Assembly: GCA_024231215.1 (NCBI GenBank) | Contig: JAAEQR010000016.1 | Span: 1-33,419, forward strand | Direction: 5' to 3' | Source of the DNA: PVC group bacterium | GTDB lineage: Bacteria; Omnitrophota; Gorgyraeia; B26-G9 | DNA length: 33,419 bases | Part shown: in pieces, positions 9,355 to 16,162 of the stretch | How positions within the stretch are numbered: position 1 is the stretch's first letter | Layout of the letters: each line of letters opens with the position of its first letter | Notes under the pieces: model-generated | What the model saw: the letters and a program-made list of their open reading frames with translations, nothing else | The model's database searches: none | What the model was told of the DNA's origin: nothing | Program-made: the position numbers and the translations under genes

Positions 9355-9627
9355 TAAATTAATATAATTGTTCCTCATTGTTATTCCTCTATATTTTCTG
9401 GTATAGTTATCCTAAAAATATTCATAATTTTTAACCAGAAAAAGAAGTGTTCATTGCTCAAAAAAATCAATTACGGGATATCTCTATAATTATCTACTAT
9501 ATTCCTTTTCCTCTTGTTAATAACTTTCTTGATTTATTGTTAACATTAAAGCTATGCGGCGGATGTGGAGGAGAGCCTTCAAATACTTTATTATAATAAA
9601 AGCTATTTGCGGATAATTCCCTATATA

Positions 9628-10344
9628 TTACATTAAATTATTCTTAACGAGATAAACTCGTCCTTTTTGGCATAGCTCGTATTTAGTTGGAATAAACGTA
9701 TTGTGATTTGCATAAATAAATTCCATATCAAAAAAACGATCAAGATAATACTGCATTTTTTGGCTTTGTATTCCAAAATGTCTCGTTAGTTGTTCCAATT
9801 CTATACCACCCTGGTCAATCTTTGAAAAGAAAGCTAATATTCTTTCTTCGGTCTCATCAAGATTTACTTTATTTTCTTGATTCTGTTCTGATGATAGGTC
9901 TTCTAGCTTTTTATTTTCTTTCACAATTACATCTTCCCTTTCCAATACTTTTCTGATATCTTCAGATATGGATGAAAGTTTGCCTTTTGGAAATCGGATT
10001 TGGGATATTCCGGTTATGTTAGAAAATTCTTCACATTCTTCTTCCATTAATATGATTGCTTTTTTAAAACCCAATTTACCTTGAAAAAGACCAATCTCAT
10101 GTACAACATTTAATCGGGCATGTTTTTTTCCATCACCATGTTCGTCTTCAGCAGTCATAACAAGAAATGCAAAATCGCACTCATTGAGCATTTCTTCTAA
10201 TCTCTCCTTTGTGGATTTTCCTGCTGTTGCTTCACGGTTGAATTCTTCCCATTCAAGAGATAATCTATCGGAAAGGAAATCTTTTAAGTCTTTCCAAACA
10301 TTTGAGTGACCGTGGCCTATGAACACTTTTGAAATATTTAGCAT
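9628..10344 (-). CDS. TIR-like domain protein (CAP12/Pycsar-effector type) with C-terminal winged helix
   Basis: A 238-residue protein. Residues 5-135 match the TIR-like family found in CD-NTase-associated and Pycsar effectors (PF10137 type): KVFIGHGHS at the start, FAFLVMTAEDEHG, then ARLNVVHEIGLFQGKLGF, where E83 corresponds to the catalytic glutamate of NAD-consuming TIR enzymes. A charged linker (about 140-163) leads to a C-terminal winged-helix-like domain (165-235). The known role of this family is NAD+ depletion on infection; that this protein does so is inference. It has its own RBS (GGAAGGG) and stands 200 nt from the HNH gene, so it may be a separate unit. No SAVED or cyclase partner is visible in the window. 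Confidence 0.82.
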   Translation of the reverse strand: MLNISKVFIGHGHSNVWKDLKDFLSDRLSLEWEEFNREATAGKSTKERLEEMLNECDFAFLVMTAEDEHGDGKKHARLNVVHEIGLFQGKLGFKKAIILMEEECEEFSNITGISQIRFPKGKLSSISEDIRKVLEREDVIVKENKKLEDLSSEQNQENKVNLDETEERILAFFSKIDQGGIELEQLTRHFGIQSQKMQYYLDRFFDMEFIYANHNTFIPTKYELCQKGRVYLVKNNLM

Positions 10345-10544
10345 ATAATTAACCCTTCCAATACTTTTATTACTATCTATAGTCTATCAATATTCTCACG
10401 TGCTTTTTCTTCAGGAGTCATACTTATTATTCTTTGATGAGTTTAGTAAGTAAATATAATAGCTTTCCATAATAGTAAGCTAAATAGCATTATTGGATAT
10501 CGAAGAATATTGAGGTGATGTTAATATTTTTTTGTATGACACTA

Positions 10545-11537
10545 TTATCTACGTATGTGGGTTGGACGCCCTAAATCGTCATGGTCTCTAAAGTCAAAGC
10601 TTTCCATCGTGTTTATTTCTATTGTATCATTCTTCATAGTGCATAATCGGAGTGTCTTATTAGTGAAATCATCAATGAAAGTTATGATTTTTGGTTCCGA
10701 CCACCATTCAATATCAACAGCAACAAAGTATATATCATAAATCCCTATAATGAATTTATTATCCGTAATGGCAATTGTATGGCATGGATAATAGATATCC
10801 CCCTCATGAACTTGCTGATAAAAATGTGGTTTCGTCCCTTCAAGCCCTCCTTGAAACGCATGATTCTTTAAGTCATCCATGTTTTTAATTTCATCCTCAA
10901 TGTGAAGCAAATGTGAATATTCCACACAAGCTTTAGCAATGAAACGATGAGGTGTGTCAGTCGCCATAATTGATTCAGCTCGTTGAGTTTGTTCTTCATT
11001 AAAAAAACAATCCTGACCAGTAAAGAACCAATCTCTATAAATTTTTCTGCCTTGGTAACTACCCTTTTCTCTCGCTTCTAAAAACTGATCGATATGAGGC
11101 TGAAAATCTTCATCGCTCAATCCTACCTTTTTTCTTTCTTTATTTAACCAAATAATGTATGGATCGTTCTTTGGTGGACAATTTCTGTCTGCCCTTATTC
11201 CTCCATCGGGAAGATAGTGAGTAATTATCTGATTGGAATTTGACAGCGGTACTAAAGGTGTCTTGCTTCCATTAGATGAAATGGTATATTTCTTTTTGAA
11301 TCTGAAAGGTTTCTTTGAAGGTGGCAGTTTATTGTGTTTTTTACGAGCATCCCAAACATGCCGATGTTCGTTAAGTTCCTTATCTACTTGTGATCCTAAC
11401 GTGCTATTGCATTTCAAACAAACATTATAGGTTACAACTGTTCCATCAATGGAACTAGGAATTATATGTTCTGGAGGCACTTGACTTGGGTCTATGGATG
11501 AGTTACAGAATATGCATTTATCTGAAACAGCACTCAT
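10545..11537 (-). CDS. HNH-family endonuclease-like protein
   Basis: A 330-residue protein whose first 55 residues form a zinc-type HNH module: C8-x2-C11, the PPEHIIPSSI block with E23-H24 as the first catalytic pair, and C40-x2-C43-N44 as the second zinc pair and asparagine. The remaining 270 residues are not recognised; they contain WWSEPKIITFIDDFTN and other aromatic stretches and may recognise a target. It begins 3 nt after the DUF4145 gene stops and uses GAG AGT-like bases inside that stop region as RBS, so it is coupled to it. Likely DNA-cutting; the substrate is unknown. Confidence 0.75.
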   Translation of the reverse strand: MSAVSDKCIFCNSSIDPSQVPPEHIIPSSIDGTVVTYNVCLKCNSTLGSQVDKELNEHRHVWDARKKHNKLPPSKKPFRFKKKYTISSNGSKTPLVPLSNSNQIITHYLPDGGIRADRNCPPKNDPYIIWLNKERKKVGLSDEDFQPHIDQFLEAREKGSYQGRKIYRDWFFTGQDCFFNEEQTQRAESIMATDTPHRFIAKACVEYSHLLHIEDEIKNMDDLKNHAFQGGLEGTKPHFYQQVHEGDIYYPCHTIAITDNKFIIGIYDIYFVAVDIEWWSEPKIITFIDDFTNKTLRLCTMKNDTIEINTMESFDFRDHDDLGRPTHIRR

Positions 11538-11540
11538 AAG

Positions 11541-12161
11541 TTACTCTTTATTATCTCTTTTTGTAATAGCATTAAGTGCACCTTCCGGAAGAGTCTTATA
11601 AAGGCTTGCTATCTTATTAGGCCTGGTGATTCTGTCTTCAACTATGAAGTTAATCATTTCAAATATGCTATATGCTATGTCCGGATTATCCGACAGTTCT
11701 ATTTCTCCCGGATGCACTGCATTATTACCTATTACTCTACAGAAATCTAAAGCCTGTTGAACCTCTATTGGTAAACCTTTCTTTACTAGTTCACCAATAT
11801 CTTCATTTATATTTTTACCTTTTTCACCTAATTCAGACATGAGCTTCTGGATACATAAGCGAAGTAGTGCGGCAGCAGCTCTGGGTGAACGAGCCACAAT
11901 ATCTCTAGCTTCATTATATTCACTGATGCATCTTTGAGGTATGTCTGTATGTGGGGGGGGAACTGGTGCCTCAAATGGAACAATCATTTTTTCTTTATAC
12001 CAATAACTTTTTTCATAACAATGATCGCATAATGAATATCGAAAATTAGAATTAGCTCCTGTCGGATAATTTAACCAAAGCCATTTTTGTTTAGCATATA
12101 CTCCACAATGAATACAATGAAATGCTTTTCCCTTAAATTTAGGTGGATAATATTTCTCCAT
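11541..12161 (-). CDS. Zinc-ribbon DUF4145 protein
   Basis: A 206-residue protein with an N-terminal zinc ribbon (C16-x2-C19 and C45-x2-C48) and a DUF4145 helical domain from about 80 to 175. The latter shows AAAALLRLCIQKLMSELG, then a DFCRVIGNNAVHPGE block, the conserved R-x-x-GN-x-x-H pattern of that family. DUF4145 is common beside restriction and other defence genes, and its biochemical role is not established. It has a good RBS (AGGAAG) and lies between the PD-(D/E)XK-like gene (65 nt upstream) and the HNH gene (3 nt downstream), which points to one functional unit. Confidence 0.75.
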   Translation of the reverse strand: MEKYYPPKFKGKAFHCIHCGVYAKQKWLWLNYPTGANSNFRYSLCDHCYEKSYWYKEKMIVPFEAPVPPPHTDIPQRCISEYNEARDIVARSPRAAAALLRLCIQKLMSELGEKGKNINEDIGELVKKGLPIEVQQALDFCRVIGNNAVHPGEIELSDNPDIAYSIFEMINFIVEDRITRPNKIASLYKTLPEGALNAITKRDNKE

Positions 12162-12226
12162 TATTGCTTCCTATCTGATGTGTTAACGAGATATGCTAAA
12201 TATTAATGCTTATAAAACTAATATAT

Positions 12227-12814
12227 TCAACTTCCATTTGTTGATAAATTTCTATTGGGATTCAAGTAAGTTTTTATAACTTTAATTATTTCTGATCTTA
12301 TGTCATCCTCATCTTTTATTAATATTAATTTTGGAATTTGATCTGTCCCAATTTTCGTAAAAAGGTCTTTCAACTTTAGTTCAAGATTATCCTTTACTTG
12401 TTCTTTTTTCTTTCCATTAGGATTAAAAATACCGAATATTAATTTAAAAGTTCCTTTGTCAACATCGTAATAATCATGTTCTTCATCATCATTTTGTTCT
12501 TCATGATGTTTTTTAATAGCAACATACTTTGTCAACATCATTGTAAGTATATTTCCAAGAATAGTCTTGGGAGAGAAACTACTTTCTTCTATCTCAATTA
12601 TAGCCTTAACTTTCTTTTCTTTACATACAACAATATCTACGTCTGATAATCTGTGTTCATTTTTGGCTGGTTTCTTTAGTAAAGCAAGGCAGGCCCTTAC
12701 ATTTTTATTCTTTTTTGCGTCTCCGTGATCATAGAAAACATTGTATCCATCGTTAGTTAATTTCTCTCCTACAGAAGCAGTTATTTCTCCGTTATTCATT
12801 AATCTGTTCTCCAT
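12227..12814 (-). CDS. PD-(D/E)XK-like nuclease-fold protein
   Basis: A 195-residue protein. Residues 55-77 read RLSDVDIVVCKEKKVKAIIEIE, the pattern of a PD-(D/E)XK nuclease core: acidic D58/D60 on one strand, then E74-x-E76 on the next, preceded by a helical N-terminal region that could hold the first conserved acid. The last motif residue is Glu rather than Lys, a known variation but also seen in inactive folds. A lysine-rich C-terminal half follows. The start may be 12799, because the first codons themselves contain a GGAG spaced 8 nt from a second in-frame ATG. It is the first gene of the group with DUF4145 and HNH. Function as a restriction-like enzyme is inference. Confidence 0.6.
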   Translation of the reverse strand: MENRLMNNGEITASVGEKLTNDGYNVFYDHGDAKKNKNVRACLALLKKPAKNEHRLSDVDIVVCKEKKVKAIIEIEESSFSPKTILGNILTMMLTKYVAIKKHHEEQNDDEEHDYYDVDKGTFKLIFGIFNPNGKKKEQVKDNLELKLKDLFTKIGTDQIPKLILIKDEDDIRSEIIKVIKTYLNPNRNLSTNGS

Positions 12815-13135
12815 ATTTAATTAAATAGTTTCATGCGTATTCCATGAATGAATGGTGACATGATAAGAACATTGTATTAATATAATCATCTCCACTTTGT
12901 CTAACCAAAGCCCTTATACCTCAAATTTCAATAATAATTTTTTTGGGATCTCGATTATTAACCTTTGCATATATAGCCATATATACAAGTTAAATTTCTC
13001 CTATATGCCTCGAATTCTCATTTCTTTCCAGTAAGGGAGTACTATAGGGTATGTTACCCCTTGTCAATTCGAGGTCCCGACCTTTATGGCAGCCACGAGT
13101 AATAACTATTAAGTAAATACAATTCTAATTAACAT
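12815..13135. other. Gene-free boundary region with a nested inverted repeat
   Basis: No gene is supported in this stretch between the minus-strand defence group and the plus-strand mobile element. It contains a palindromic AT block near 12970-12985. It also has an inverted repeat, CCTCGAATT (13008-13016) with AATTCGAGG (13066-13074). Inside that lie AAGGG (13033-13037) and CCCTT (13058-13062), so the whole could fold as a cruciform. It could be a divergent regulatory region or the left edge of the element. Confidence 0.45.
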
Positions 13136-13171
13136 AGCCGTTGGTAGAGAAATCTATCACCGGCTTTTTTT
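13136..13171 (+). terminator. Terminator-like hairpin ahead of radC
   Basis: AGCCGTTGGTAGA pairs with TCTATCACCGGCT, allowing G-U pairs, and is followed by seven T. It sits 20 nt before the RBS (AAAGGAG) of the RadC gene, with no plus-strand gene upstream in the window. It therefore acts either as an insulator against outside transcription or as a leader structure. Confidence 0.6.
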
Positions 13172-13197
13172 ATGTCCTTTAAACAAAGGAGTTCTAA

Positions 13198-13683
13198 ATG
13201 CGTGCAGAGCAGCAAAGTCTCTTCGAACAGAGGCCAAACACTTCACATAATGTGAACATAGTTTCTCTTAAGATCGTCAGAGAGAAAACAGTTAAATATC
13301 AGAAGTCAGTTTCAAATGCTGATGACGTGGTGTCAATGATCAGGCCACTCTTTAAAGATTCTTATAGGGAATTAGTTGTTGTCGTAGGACTTGACAATTC
13401 CAATGTTCCGAGTGTCATTCATATTGTTTCATATGGCTCACCAAATCAAAGCTCAGTATACGCCGGCAGTGTCTTTAAACCTTTACTTCTATCTAATTCT
13501 GTCGGTTTTTTACTTGTGCATAATCACCCAGGCGATACATTAACACCCTCGTCATGCGATAAAGCAATCACTAGTAAGCTCAAAGAGGTAGGTAAACTAT
13601 TGGATATCCCTATTCTCGATCATTTAATAGTCAACTGTGATTGCTCAGATTACTATTCATTCTCCAAATCCGGCATACTATAA
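13198..13683 (+). CDS. radC: Short RadC-family JAB/MPN domain protein
   Basis: A 161-residue protein made only of the RadC JAB domain (residues about 30-160); the N-terminal helix-hairpin-helix part of long chromosomal RadC proteins is absent. The metal site is complete: E58, H108 and H110 in HNHPGD, S118 and D121, with the H-x10-D spacing of the JAMM motif. Such short RadC proteins are frequent on plasmids, ICEs and prophages. Their role is not settled; the name does not imply a proven repair function. RBS AAAGGAG is well placed. A 47-residue zinc protein follows 21 nt later. Confidence 0.85.
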   Translation: MRAEQQSLFEQRPNTSHNVNIVSLKIVREKTVKYQKSVSNADDVVSMIRPLFKDSYRELVVVVGLDNSNVPSVIHIVSYGSPNQSSVYAGSVFKPLLLSNSVGFLLVHNHPGDTLTPSSCDKAITSKLKEVGKLLDIPILDHLIVNCDCSDYYSFSKSGIL

Positions 13684-13704
13684 ATCTTTACCAAGGGAGG
13701 TACC

Positions 13705-13848
13705 ATGGATAAGCAATATTGTCCGCATTGTTCTGAGATATTAATCGTAGATGAGGTAAATAATACATTGCTCTGCCTTGTCTGCTTGCGTGAATTTGAA
13801 CCCAAGGGAGGAGGTCTTGTTGAGGTACAAAGTACGATATACATATAA
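13705..13848 (+). CDS. 47-residue double CxxC zinc-finger protein
   Basis: A small gene with a strong RBS (AAGGGAGG, 5 nt before the ATG at 13705) and 47 codons. The protein begins MDKQYCPHCSEIL and has a second pair in LCLVCLREF. The two CxxC pairs are 17 residues apart, a typical treble-clef or zinc-ribbon fragment. It ends with a short glycine-containing tail. It lies directly after radC and before a terminator-like hairpin, so it is probably the last gene of that short transcript. Function is unknown; nucleic-acid binding or a protein-contact role are both possible. Confidence 0.65.
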   Translation: MDKQYCPHCSEILIVDEVNNTLLCLVCLREFEPKGGGLVEVQSTIYI

Positions 13849-13868
13849 ACAACAATTCTTATTAATGT

Positions 13869-13904
13869 AAAGGGCGGTTACTGTAAAGTGATTGCCCTTT
13901 TTTT
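13869..13904 (+). terminator. Strong intrinsic terminator with GUAA loop
   Basis: AAAGGGCGGTTACT pairs along all 14 positions (with G-U pairs) with AGTGATTGCCCTTT, closing a GTAA tetraloop, and is followed by a T-run to 13904. It lies after the small zinc-protein gene and 32 nt before the DUF2958 start codon. Confidence 0.8.
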
Positions 13905-13935
13905 ATTGTTTAACACTAAATCAAAGGAGTTTCCA

Positions 13936-14247
13936 ATGGAATTATTACCTAAAGAAATTGCTTGTTTGATACCTGCGTTGTATTCACAGGATGGGAAAAA
14001 TGAAGATGTAGTAAAAGTGTACGTAAGGTTGTTCACGCCGGATTCTGATTGGTCCTGGTATATCACAGAATATGACCCTTGCGAGAGGCTCTGTTACGGC
14101 CTTGTGGATGGGTTTGAAGCTGAGTTGGGGTACTTCTCATTAGATGAATTAGAGAGCGTTACGGGGCCTCTGGGGCTGCCTGTAGAGAGAGATTTATACT
14201 TTACTAAAACCACCTTACTTAAGGTCAGAAAGGAGAGGATTTTATGA
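13936..14247 (+). CDS. DUF2958 domain protein
   Basis: A 103-residue protein that spans almost exactly one DUF2958 domain: IPALYSQDG, VRLFTPDSDWSWYITEYDP, GLVDGFEAELGYFSLDELES and ERDLYFTKTTLL are all in the expected order. DUF2958 is found on plasmids, ICEs and phages, often near ArdC-like antirestriction genes, as here. Its activity is not established. The ATG at 13936 has AAAGGAG upstream; the longer frame starting at 13888 lies in the terminator and is not supported. Its stop overlaps the next small gene (ATGA). Confidence 0.85.
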   Translation: MELLPKEIACLIPALYSQDGKNEDVVKVYVRLFTPDSDWSWYITEYDPCERLCYGLVDGFEAELGYFSLDELESVTGPLGLPVERDLYFTKTTLLKVRKERIL

Positions 14248-14384
14248 GTGCTGATATAAGTATGGAGTACGATCCATGTGATGGCTGCGAAGAGCAGATA
14301 TGTCTTAATAAAGATTCCTGGATGCAATGTATATGGGATCTTCCAAAATATTCAGAAAAGGAGTTACAATGTTTGGAATATTAA
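14244..14384 (+). CDS. 46-residue cysteine-containing small protein
   Basis: An ATGA overlap with the DUF2958 gene and an upstream AGGAGAGG give this 46-codon frame good translational support. The product begins MSADISMEYDPC and has C12, C15, C20, C29 and C43 (pattern PCDGCEEQIC), which could bind a metal, and two tryptophans. It overlaps the start of the next gene by 16 nt. Not recognised; the coupling to both neighbours is the main reason to believe it. Confidence 0.5.
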   Translation: MSADISMEYDPCDGCEEQICLNKDSWMQCIWDLPKYSEKELQCLEY

Positions 14385-14695
14385 TAATTGGCTTAATAAT
14401 GTCGGGCCTCAGTGTGTGGTTCTGGTACCTCGAAGCTCAGCCATTTATCTCAAGAATCAAAACCATAAATGACCGGGTAAACAGAGTAACAGCACTATTC
14501 CATTATATATGTGCGGTTACAATGAATCTAGCGCTTTTCGCACGGTACGGATTGAGCTTGGTAATAGATGTGCTCATTACTTTGGTTTTAGTAACTCAGC
14601 TATCATTCGGTGGATTGCTTGGTAGCATAATCGGGCTTTCAATAAGTAACGGAATTAGTCTGATAATCTTAACCGCAAGGAGGAGGAAAACGTGA
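14369..14695 (+). CDS. Small integral membrane protein
   Basis: A 108-residue hydrophobic protein. Three or four membrane segments can be seen: about residues 2-20 (GILIIGLIMSGLSVWFWYL), 45-65, 66-84 and 85-102, ending in a basic RRRK tail that would be cytoplasmic. RBS AAAAGGAG is 6 nt before the ATG at 14369. It overlaps the small cysteine gene upstream and, by GTGA, the gene downstream. No family is recognised; candidates are an exclusion- or holin-like protein, but nothing in the sequence decides this. Confidence 0.65.
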   Translation: MFGILIIGLIMSGLSVWFWYLEAQPFISRIKTINDRVNRVTALFHYICAVTMNLALFARYGLSLVIDVLITLVLVTQLSFGGLLGSIIGLSISNGISLIILTARRRKT

Positions 14696-14895
14696 ATAGC
14701 ATCCATATAATACTTAACGGAATAGTAACAAATGACATGATCTTGAGAATTAAATCTCAGGCAAACAAAATCCTGGATAGTTACTACATTCAAATAGACC
14801 GGAATTCATTGGTAATATCTTGGAAAGGTGACAGTGATCAGTATCTTGTAGAAGACATAGTCTCTTTATTCAGAGCAGAAAATATACCGGTGTAA
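14692..14895 (+). CDS. 67-residue hypothetical protein
   Basis: Starts with GTG overlapping the stop of the membrane-protein gene, behind a strong AAGGAGGAGG. The 67-residue product alternates short beta-like stretches (IHIILNG, YYIQIDR, SLVISWKG) with a C-terminal helix (VEDIVSLFRAENIP), compatible with a small alpha/beta fold. Not recognised. Its stop codon is the first base triplet of a 29-nt sequence repeated after the next gene, and a terminator follows. Confidence 0.6.
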   Translation: MNSIHIILNGIVTNDMILRIKSQANKILDSYYIQIDRNSLVISWKGDSDQYLVEDIVSLFRAENIPV

Positions 14896-14921
14896 TCAAA
14901 AGTTTGAAATCGAACTTATGA
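14893..14921 (+). repeat. Palindrome-containing direct repeat, copy 1
   Basis: Begins at the TAA stop of the preceding gene (TAATCAA) and contains AGTTTGAAATCGAACT, an imperfect palindrome, followed by TATGA. A second copy at 15256-15284 differs at about four positions and again starts at the stop codon. Each copy is followed by a hairpin and then an RBS. Confidence 0.65.
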
Positions 14922-14926
14922 TCATT

Positions 14927-14956
14927 GGGCTGGGCTAACGCTTGGCCCTTTTTTTA
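14927..14956 (+). terminator. Intrinsic terminator
   Basis: GGGCTGGGC pairs with GCTTGGCCC (three G-U pairs) around a TAAC loop and is followed by a run of T. It ends 20 nt before the ATG of the next gene, whose RBS (ATGGAGG) is just downstream. Confidence 0.75.
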
Positions 14957-14976
14957 TTAAACCAATGGAGGTCTAA

Positions 14977-15258
14977 ATGTTTGAAGAAACTTTAACCGCA
15001 GAGCAGATAGTGAAGTTAGCCGAGGGTAAGGCAAAAAGTGACACACCCTTAGCAGTACGCCGACAGATAACTAAGCTATTCCACAAGCAAGATGATAGCT
15101 ACCTTTGGCCTGTATGTAGCAGGTTCAATGTAACAAGGAGGGCTATTTGCCGGATTCGTAAGGTAGAACGAGTGTGTGGTCCGTTTTCACCCTTAGAGTA
15201 CGCGTTACTGTTAGAAGATGAATCCAGTAGGATAGTAAACAGTGAATACTGGGAATAA
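14977..15258 (+). CDS. 93-residue hypothetical protein, possible helix-turn-helix
   Basis: A 93-residue protein flanked on both sides by the hairpin arrangement. The first half is helical (LTAEQIVKLAEG). The middle, WPVCSRFNVTRRAICRIRKVERVCG, has the shape of a recognition helix-turn-helix with many arginines, so DNA binding is possible. The C-terminus (PLEYALLLEDE) is acidic. RBS ATGGAGG is well placed. No family is recognised. Confidence 0.6.
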   Translation: MFEETLTAEQIVKLAEGKAKSDTPLAVRRQITKLFHKQDDSYLWPVCSRFNVTRRAICRIRKVERVCGPFSPLEYALLLEDESSRIVNSEYWE

Positions 15259-15284
15259 TCAATAGTTTGAATTCAAACTTATGA
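15256..15284 (+). repeat. Palindrome-containing direct repeat, copy 2
   Basis: Second copy of the element at 14893. Here AGTTTGAATTCAAACT (15264-15279) is a perfect 16-nt palindrome. It starts at the TAA stop of the upstream gene, and an 8-bp hairpin follows at 15291. Confidence 0.65.
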
Positions 15285-15290
15285 ACCAAA

Positions 15291-15318
15291 GAGTCGGGTG
15301 GAACAGATGGCCCGGCTC
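15291..15318 (+). terminator. Leader hairpin before the ardC-like gene
   Basis: GAGTCGGG pairs with CCCGGCTC around a 12-nt loop. It is followed by an AT stretch (ATTATTTATT) rather than a pure T-run, so termination would be weak. It lies 25 nt before the start codon at 15344. Confidence 0.5.
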
Positions 15319-15343
15319 ATTATTTATTAGAAAGGAAAATATC

Positions 15344-16162
15344 ATGAAAGCACAAGAAGCAATTACAAAAGTAGTAAGTTTATTTGAAGCCGGTAATTTA
15401 CCCAAGGCAATGGCCTATAGCATGCACCCGGCAATGGAGTGTCCCTCAAATGCTTGGTCTTTCAATAACAGGATAATAATGTATTTATCCGGGACTTTGG
15501 ACGCGAGGGGATTTCGACAATGGCTGGGTGTTGGCAGATTTGTAAAGAAAGGAGCAAAGTGCATATATATCATTGCACCCAACACCAGGAAGAAAACTGA
15601 AACTAATGACTCCGGCGATAAAGAGGAGAAACTGGTAATTACCGGGTTCAGAGCTTGTCCGGTATTCAGGTATGAAGATACAGACGGCGAGGAACTTGAA
15701 TACAATGAGATTCCACTGCCAGATTTACCACTTTTAGACATAGCGGAATACTTAGGAGTGACGGTGGTTGCGATCCCTGATCAAGGTAATCGGTTAGGGT
15801 ATTATTCACATAAAGATGACAAGATTTGCTTAGCTACAGACCATGAATCAGTGTTCTTCCATGAGCTATCACATGCCGTTGATAAGCGTCTGAGAGGACT
15901 TACAGCAAAGGCAGGTCAACAATTAGACCGGGAGATCATCGCGGAGTTAAGTGCCTGTACGTTGGCTTATATGGTCAACAAATCGTTGCCTGAATCCATG
16001 GGTAATCACTTTGAATATATAAAGCGGTACGCCGAGAAAGAGAGTATGAATGTACTCACTGCTTGCAATCATTTCTTCACAGAAGTAGAAAACGTAGTCA
16101 ATGAAATACAAAGAATATCTGAGAAATTACATTCACAATTAACAGGAGGTATCCATGCTTGA
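15344..16162 (+). CDS. ArdC-like antirestriction protein with zincin domain
   Basis: A 272-residue protein of the ArdC / DUF1738 type. The N-terminal ssDNA-binding-like domain (about 10-110) shows WSFNNRIIMYLSGTLDARGFRQW, then RFVKKGAKCIYIIAP, matching the G-x-V-x-K-G-x-K block of ArdC. The C-terminal domain is a zinc metallopeptidase fold with HELSHAVD (H173, E174, H177) and a later glutamate (E201, IIAELSACTLAYM) as probable third ligand. Such proteins protect incoming plasmid DNA against host restriction. The ATG at 15344 has AGAAAGGA; the longer frame from 15281 runs through the hairpin. A paralogue follows with an 8-nt overlap. Confidence 0.8.
   Translation: MKAQEAITKVVSLFEAGNLPKAMAYSMHPAMECPSNAWSFNNRIIMYLSGTLDARGFRQWLGVGRFVKKGAKCIYIIAPNTRKKTETNDSGDKEEKLVITGFRACPVFRYEDTDGEELEYNEIPLPDLPLLDIAEYLGVTVVAIPDQGNRLGYYSHKDDKICLATDHESVFFHELSHAVDKRLRGLTAKAGQQLDREIIAELSACTLAYMVNKSLPESMGNHFEYIKRYAEKESMNVLTACNHFFTEVENVVNEIQRISEKLHSQLTGGIHA

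Noticed and set aside
12970..12985. ATATATAGCCATATATA-type palindrome as a specific operator
   Set aside because: Such AT palindromes are expected by chance in this composition; no second copy.
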